From Liolophura sinensis (taxonomy: Eukaryota; Mollusca; Polyplacophora; Chitonida; Chitonidae): DNA of 64,000 nt. Where the stretch lies: assembly GCF_032854445.1 (NCBI RefSeq), contig NC_088295.1:6264501-6328500 (forward strand), given 5' to 3'. The notes beneath the pieces were generated by a model. It did no database searches. It worked only from the letters and a program-made list of their open reading frames with translations, and was not told where the DNA came from. Of this stretch, positions 32,370-64,000 are shown piece by piece. Each line of letters begins with the position of its first letter. Within the stretch, counting starts at the first letter, position 1. Both the position numbers and the translations under genes were made by a program.

Positions 32370-33462
32370 TCTTATTGGTTACAAACATGCTAATAATTTG
32401 TATCGGTTGCAAACATGTTGATAATTTGTATCGGTTACAAGCATGCTGATTCTTGGTATTGGATACAAGTGTGCTGATAATTGGTATTTGTTACAAACAT
32501 GCTGATAATTGGTATTTGTTAGAAACATGCTGATAATTGGTATTGACTACAAACATGTTGATACTTGGTATTAGTTATAGGCATGCTGATAATTGGTATT
32601 AATTACAAACATGCTGATAACTGGTATTGAATACAAACATGTTGATAACTGGTATTGAATACAAACATGTTGATACTTGGTATTAGTTATAGACATGCTG
32701 ATAACTGGTATTGGTTACAAACATGCTGATAACTGGTATTGAATACAAACATGTTGATAACTGGTATTGAATACAAACATGTTGATACTTGGTATTAGTT
32801 ATAGACATGCTGATAACTGGTATTGAATATAAACATGTTGATAACTGGTATTGAATACAAACATGTTGATGCTTGGTATTAGTTATAGACATACTGATAA
32901 CTGGTATTGAACACAAACATGCTGATAACTGGTATTGAATACAAACATGTTGATACTTGGTATTAGTTATAGACATGCTGATAACTGGTATTGAATACAA
33001 ACATGCTGATACTTGGTATTAGTTATAGACATGCTGATAACTGGTATTGAATACAAACATGTTGATACTTGGTATTAGTTATAGACATGCTGATAACTGG
33101 TATTAATTACAAACATGCTGATAACTGGTATTGAATACAAACATGTTGATAACTGGTGTTGAATACAAACATGTTGATACTTGGTATTAGTTATAGACAT
33201 GCTGATAACTGGTATTGGTTACAAACATGCTGATAACTGGTATTGAATACAAACATGTTGATAACTGGTATTGAATACAAACATGTTGATACTTGGTATT
33301 AGTTACAAACATGCTGATAACTGGTATTGAATACAAACATGTTGATAACTGGTGTTGAATACAAACATGTTGATACTTGGTATTAGTTATAGACATGCTG
33401 ATAACTGGTATTGAATACAAACATGCTGATAACTGGTATTGGTTACAAACATGTTGCAACAT
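32370..33462. repeat. 28-bp minisatellite just downstream of gene C
   Basis: About 39 copies of a 28-bp unit with AACATGTTGATAACTGGTAT, often arranged as 56- or 84-bp supersets. It begins about 110 nt past the gene C stop and may be within its 3' UTR. The frames it opens on the minus strand are by-products. Confidence 0.92.
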
Positions 33463-33573
33463 CCTGCGGTCAGTGAAGTGTGAAAGGCCAAAATGTTCAC
33501 CTTGTTTGTAGAAATGGATGGACGCTTATATGCACGTCTGTTACATTAGTTTTCGTGAACAAAGTGTCTTCAG

Positions 33574-58795
<25,222 letters not shown>

Positions 58796-59944
58796 GGAAG
58801 GTCGTCCGAATTGGGGTTCGAACCACTTGGTCATCGCCGGGTTTGCGTTCCTTCAAGAACTACTTACCGATCCACTGGAGGAGAGAGTTTGGACGAGGGA
58901 TGTCTACGCTTCCGGCTGTGACAAACATAACGGATCGATGGTCAGAGTAAGGCATTCATAGATTATTAGCTCAATGTATTATGATTAGCTTAGCGTACCT
59001 GGAAGCCATGACTGAAGTATACCGGAACATAAATGGAAACAGATCTCAGGTGTTTCTGCTGTAACTATCATCAGTTCTCACACTCTGAGTAGGCATCTGT
59101 TTTACCAATTATATCCAAAGCGTTAAGGCTCTTCAAGACGTGCGCTGTCCAGTCCATCGTCTATTATTTGGATTACAAAACCAACTGTGTGACGTCACCA
59201 TTGATTTGAAGGCTGACTGCAGACAAGTAGGCCACAAACAACGGGTGTTATGCAATGGATGGCAATAATTTTCAGTCTCATCATTTAATTTAGGATATCT
59301 AAAGGAAACCCTCTGACAGAACTCGTTCCCCAGGAAGCAATAAACAAATGGAACGGGGTCCAACTCACATTGTACTTATTTTATTTATAGTATTTCCCAC
59401 TGAAATCCACGATATAAATGGCCTTTGGAATGAAGAATGGAAAAGTAAGGGTTTGAAATAATTAGAATTAATAATTCAGGATAATGAATGCGACCATACG
59501 CCATGCAGCCTTTGTTGTTTTGTCTGACAGACATCGCCTCACAGCTCACATTTATCAGGGTTGGCCGCAGGTTAGGAAAACACAGATGAATAAATGTGGG
59601 ATATCATTGGTTCCAGTCAACAGCATGATAAACACATGGACAAATCAAAATGTTCAGTTAGAAAGAACATGACCGGTACGGTTATCTGTGAACAACATCG
59701 AGGTAAGAAAACTCAATTCTGAGAGCTAAAGGAACGGGAAAACAAAAGGTCATTTGTTGCACAATCACCTCGTGAACTGCTCATCACTTAGCGTCAGGGC
59801 TAATTCATTGCATACATATTTACTCATTTCACGTTTGAGAGCAAATGTCTTCTGTACTACTGTCAAATGAAAGACTGTGTACTGGCAAAAAAATCCGTTC
59901 TCTTGTATTTTAAAGAGATATGCTGCATCCAGGAATTGTTTCAA

Positions 59945-60115
59945 GTGCGATTGTCTTGAGTGACGAATTGCCGATTGACTAGAGAGACGAATTGCCGATT
60001 GTCTTGAGTGACGAATTGCCGATTGACTAGAGAGACAAATTGCCGATTGTCTTGAGTGACGAATTGCCGATTGACTAGAGAGACGAATTGTCCATTGTTT
60101 AAACTGACGAATTGC
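59945..60115. repeat. ~48-bp repeat, about 3.5 copies
   Basis: Units alternate GATTGTCTTGAGTGACGAAT and GATTGACTAGAGAGACGAAT, each followed by TGCC. Confidence 0.88.
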
Positions 60116-61924
60116 CGATATAAAGGAAAAGACTAGAGCAAATGTATATATGTATCAGCAGAATATCCCACCCACATAAGAAGGCGTACCTTTTTTATTG
60201 TTGTGATGTTTTGCAACTAAAATATCGCAGTTCGAAGTAAGCATACTGTGTATATCCAAAAAATCGAAGGCACCGCAATATTTTCAGATGTAAACAATTA
60301 TGCGTGAGTTGTGTCTCTTTGATCCGACAACGCAGGTCTAGTTTCACTGTGACGCCATGCCTTGTCTTCCTGTCATATCCTTGCCTTGAATTCTTGCCAT
60401 ATAGGCTTTATGGATATAGCGCACGAATGAACGCTGCATCGTGTTTCCGGTGTCTCAAATATGTCTCATGATCTCGTAGGTATTCCTGGCTTTTTATGGA
60501 GTTACAATGCACGGCGAAAAATAGTTGACATTGGGCCTTTAACGAAACAAGTAATAAACACGTCTAAAATAGTCACCAGATACATATTCAGGGTTTATTT
60601 CCGTGCAGTAATGTGATAATCCACCTCCGCTTTTGTCCACAGATATTTCCTGCCTCTCGGGTGTGTAGTTTCTGCAGCCCAGAGAGAGCAGGGAGATCGC
60701 AGTCGCAACGAGGCTGAATGCACGCTAAAATGTTGGATGCACCGTTTTAGCGAAGAGGGAAGATATAATCTTCTGTTTATATGTAAATATTTATATTCAC
60801 CCTGAGCAAGGAATATGTTCACAGCGGTTTTTTTTATTTGGAAAAGTGATTCTAGTGACTTACCTGAAGTGATGTGATGTTTGCCTAGACTGCGATTCTC
60901 GGAGGGCTCTCCAAAGTTACACGCAAACATGAAGCTGGAGGCCGGACAAGGCGGACAGTGAATCAACTCAGGTCTAGGTGTTTAGGCACCAGTTTGCTAG
61001 CCAGAAACGCTATGAGCGATAGACCGATAAGCACAGCCGATTAGGTTATCTGAATACAATCATGAACGGTAATGCAATTCACATAACATATGTCTCTGCA
61101 TCTGTCAGGCCTCGAGCCACCTCTGACAATCAGTCTGTTTTATAGGACAATCACACTTCATGGGAAGGCGTCACGTGATCAACACCAATGTTTTAAAGTC
61201 AATCGTCAGTGAACTGAGAATGTCCCCTGCCTACATATCTACTGGCCGCCTATACGGTAGTTTAATTTGGTTAATGCTTGATTTTCTGAGCTGTATGTTG
61301 GTTTTATAAATAATTTCTTACAAAAAATGGTAAAGAGGACACAGTGAACACAGATGCATTAATGTGTCTCCCATCATTAAAGATTTGAAAAATCTATAAA
61401 AAAACACCAAGGATATTAAACCAACCCAGTAGAGCGACAGGGTTAGCCAAGATTCAAAGCTGGGCATAGACTGTACTAATTGTTAACAGTTACACACAAT
61501 ATACAACTGTTTACATGATAACAGCGTTTAACGAAAATGTCAAATGTCCAACTTTGAAATGCTCTAAATTAAAAATCAAGATTCTCCAATCAACGTATAG
61601 AAAGCTTTCATTTCAGGTAAATGAAATTATATAAAATTGGGTAAAAGATGTTTTGTGTAAAGTTGCCTTTAAGTTGCCCCCAGAAAGGCAATTGCAGTAA
61701 GATGCATGGACTGTTGTCATTTTCTCTGCTAATCCCCTCCTGATTAGCACTGTGCAGCTTAGAAATTCTGTGATGATCGTTTACAAATATATGTGCTTTC
61801 GTCTTTGTACGCGTCTCTATGGTTAGCTTTTAAGTAGAGATGTAATAAGACTTTGAACAAGGAGAAAGTTATTCGTCTTTTAAGGTAACGGTGTCCAGTG
61901 ATATGCAATATTTATAAATTAGTA

Positions 61925-61992
61925 AATATACATTAGAAGTGAAATATTCTTGGGTACGACGTAAACAACCAATCAAATAAATAAATAAAATA
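61925..61992 (+). mobile_element. SINE tail fragment
   Basis: GTGAAATATTCTTGGGTACG then ACCAATCAAATAAATAAAT. The head is missing. Confidence 0.7.
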
Positions 61993-63519
61993 AATATACA
62001 TTAGAGAGTATTTATGCTATTTTTCATGATAATTCTCAGTGTTTTAAGGAGACAAAATCTGAGTATTATATCGACCACTATCATTGTGCTGTTTAAATAT
62101 AACTAACGATCAGGTATTCTACAACCGTGTCTCTGAGGGGGAGTGTAGGTGGGAATGAAGAGAGGTTGTCGTAAAGATAAATAGGAAAATAAGACACTGG
62201 CGCAAATGTTGTTTTCGAAATTTTGCAAACAGATATACCAGAATAAAACATGTTAGATGTTTTCAGCTGTAATTATTGCTTATATTTACGCCAAGGTCGT
62301 TCGTCAACAGATGTTTTCAAGACCTCACGAGCAAGATTTGATCAGTCATTAGGACTTGACCTTTACTTTCCCTTATCACAAAGGGATTGTGCTGCATACA
62401 ACTTTCTAAAATAAAGACATACATAGACTATATACATATAGATTTAAATACCAATCTCGTTTATGCACAGCACAGATGTTTAGCTTCTTTTGATCCATAT
62501 TATAAGCGGACGCCCCGCATACAATCTACTCGCCACAACAAACCGTACGCAAGTGCTGTTCTCGCCGACAGAGTGGACTATTTACATCGAGTTGAGCGCG
62601 TACGTGGTCCAGTTTTTTCCGGGTGAAGTATATTAAACAGGCCAGCTATTTACGCATACGCTTCCCCGATGGTAGAAGCATTTTTCTCCTTGTATTTGAC
62701 TTTCCCATTATGCAACACCTACGCCGCATGTTTTAAACGCTAGATTAGTGCCATTTTGGGACGAAATTTTTATTATTCCCCTGCATTCGTTGTTCTCGGA
62801 GCATTATTGCCAATAAACATTCTGGTTTCTTCCTTTAATTCTGGCCACGGTTGTATTAGTGAAAATTCTTCTGTATGGGATAATATACTAATATGGCCGA
62901 TTTTTTTTTGACAAAACAAAACAAGTACGGTCATCAACCAGTTCCATAAATGATTTGTCGTTTCTAACGTTGGTGCTAAAATTCAAACGCGATGAAAGGA
63001 AAACTATCGATATTATCCGAAGAGATAAATTATAAACAGCATTCATAGTCAGCTATGGTTTGTACGAAAGTATCAAGCGTTTGTCGTTAACGATGACAGA
63101 GATATGGGACTCTCCCTACAATCCATGCACGGGTTCCATTGGCATTTGTTTTACTTGTGGCTCGTTAGTGGCATTACATTGGTTAACTTCATCAAAGTCT
63201 GAGTACTGTCCCATGCTGTGCCATTAAGTCCCGATGTACATGTATCCGTGACTTCAAAGCCCGCAATATCCCTGTTCACGTCAGTTTCACGCTGTGTATC
63301 TATGGCGTAAACCTGCGGGGCTTACATTTTGTACTTGGATACAAAGAAGACAATAACAGCTCCAAAGTGATAAATTTGAATCTACACCAGCTCCCATGAG
63401 TTTAGATTGTGTGCTACATAACAAAAGAGCTATGGGTGAACATGCTGCAAAGCACTTTGTTGAATGGGTAAAGGTCTAGTCACACCAGCTTTCTAGTTGT
63501 TATTATACAGGCCTTGATA

Positions 63520-64000
63520 AACCAATTTGCTGGTTTGTGAGTGACGGTTGAGCAAATTTTTTTCTGCTTTGGGAGGTGGCCTGCTTAATTGCAAGATAAG
63601 CAACTAAGCAACTAGACAACTTTACTGGATAGTAGGGTGAATGTTGGTTGATTGGTTGAAGGTCATGGCGGACACTTTGCCAGGAGGTTGAGTGAAGGTC
63701 CTGGCAGTTGAGTGAAGGTCCTGCTGGGAGTTTCAGTGAAGGTCCTGATAAAACAACATGATGGATAGTAGGGTGACAATCCTACGAGACCAATTTGAAG
63801 ATGAAGGGTGACGGTCGAGCAAATCACAATGTTGGTTGATTGGGTGAAGGTCATGGCAGACCACTTTGCTAGGAGGTTGAGTGAAGGTCCTGGCAGACCA
63901 CTTTGCTGGGAGGTTGATTGAAGGCCCTGGCAGACCAGTTTGCTGGTTGGTTGGATGAAGCTTCTGACAGACCACTTTGCTAGGAGATTGAGTGAAGGTC
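63520..64000. repeat. ~40-bp array running off the window end
   Basis: Units with GGTTGAGTGAAGGTCCTGGC and AGACCACTTTGCTGGGAGG become regular after 63,650 and continue to the last base. Confidence 0.88.

Larger units (their letters stand above)
29490..33573. other. interval between the 3' ends of genes B and C
   Basis: Convergent intergenic region with a ~30-bp array (30.37-30.72 kb), one SINE (31.39-31.71 kb) and a 28-bp array (32.37-33.46 kb). The remaining sequence has no open frame that I recognise. Confidence 0.55.
58840..64000. other. region upstream of gene C, no gene recognised
   Basis: Expected to hold the gene C promoter. It contains two small arrays and a SINE tail, and otherwise AT-rich sequence. 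An open minus-strand frame at 60966-60595 and a plus-strand one at 62387-62626 show no domain, signal peptide or iGluR motif. Confidence 0.5.

Noticed and set aside
60595-60966. 123-codon minus-strand frame, considered as part of a fourth receptor
   Set aside because: No signal peptide, iGluR motif or matching exon boundary. Composition is not clearly coding.

Overview
This is animal nuclear DNA: three intron-rich genes with GT-AG introns, many minisatellite arrays and tRNA-derived SINEs. The repeated SINE tail, a short conserved block followed by an (AAAT)n-like end, resembles SINE tails I associate with molluscs and related lophotrochozoans. The lophotrochozoan placement is therefore inference, and I cannot name a species.

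The window is dominated by a cluster of three paralogous ionotropic glutamate receptor (iGluR) genes, here called A, B and C. Gene A is on the minus strand (about 12,591 to 864, 14 coding exons, 835 aa). Gene B is on the plus strand (about 17,886 to 29,087, 13 exons, 824 aa). Gene C is on the minus strand (about 58,795 to 33,574, 13 exons, 831 aa). A and B are divergent, B and C convergent. I assembled the exons by reading splice sites and checking phases. All three give unbroken frames, and homologous exons have identical or near-identical lengths (258, 101, 91, 328-331, 218 and 251 nt) at the same intron positions. Each predicted protein has a signal peptide, a two-lobed amino-terminal domain, ligand-binding segment S1, M1, a re-entrant pore loop, M3 with a [11 protein letters not shown] core, S2, M4 and a short cytoplasmic tail. 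They should be subunits of tetrameric cation channels gated by an amino acid. The subclass (Epsilon-like or AMPA/kainate-like) cannot be settled here.

Three protein features stand out. All three receptors carry Glu at the pore Q/R site. Gene B has lost the acidic residue that normally holds the ligand alpha-amino group (Met instead), as well as a nearby Ser/Thr, so its ligand or role may have changed. Gene A starts in a coding exon of only seven nucleotides.

Most of the rest is repeat. Very homogeneous arrays occupy 9.0-10.1, 36.0-38.3 and 51.8-53.4 kb, and more diverged ones occur throughout. At five places (A exon 2 donor, A exon 9 acceptor, B exon 10 donor, C exon 11 donor, C exon 6 acceptor) the tandem unit contains a copy of the adjoining exon edge plus its splice site, giving rows of decoy splice sites next to the real one. 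I consider this the most unusual signal in the window. The flanks (58.8-64 kb) and intergenic stretches show no further gene I can recognise.
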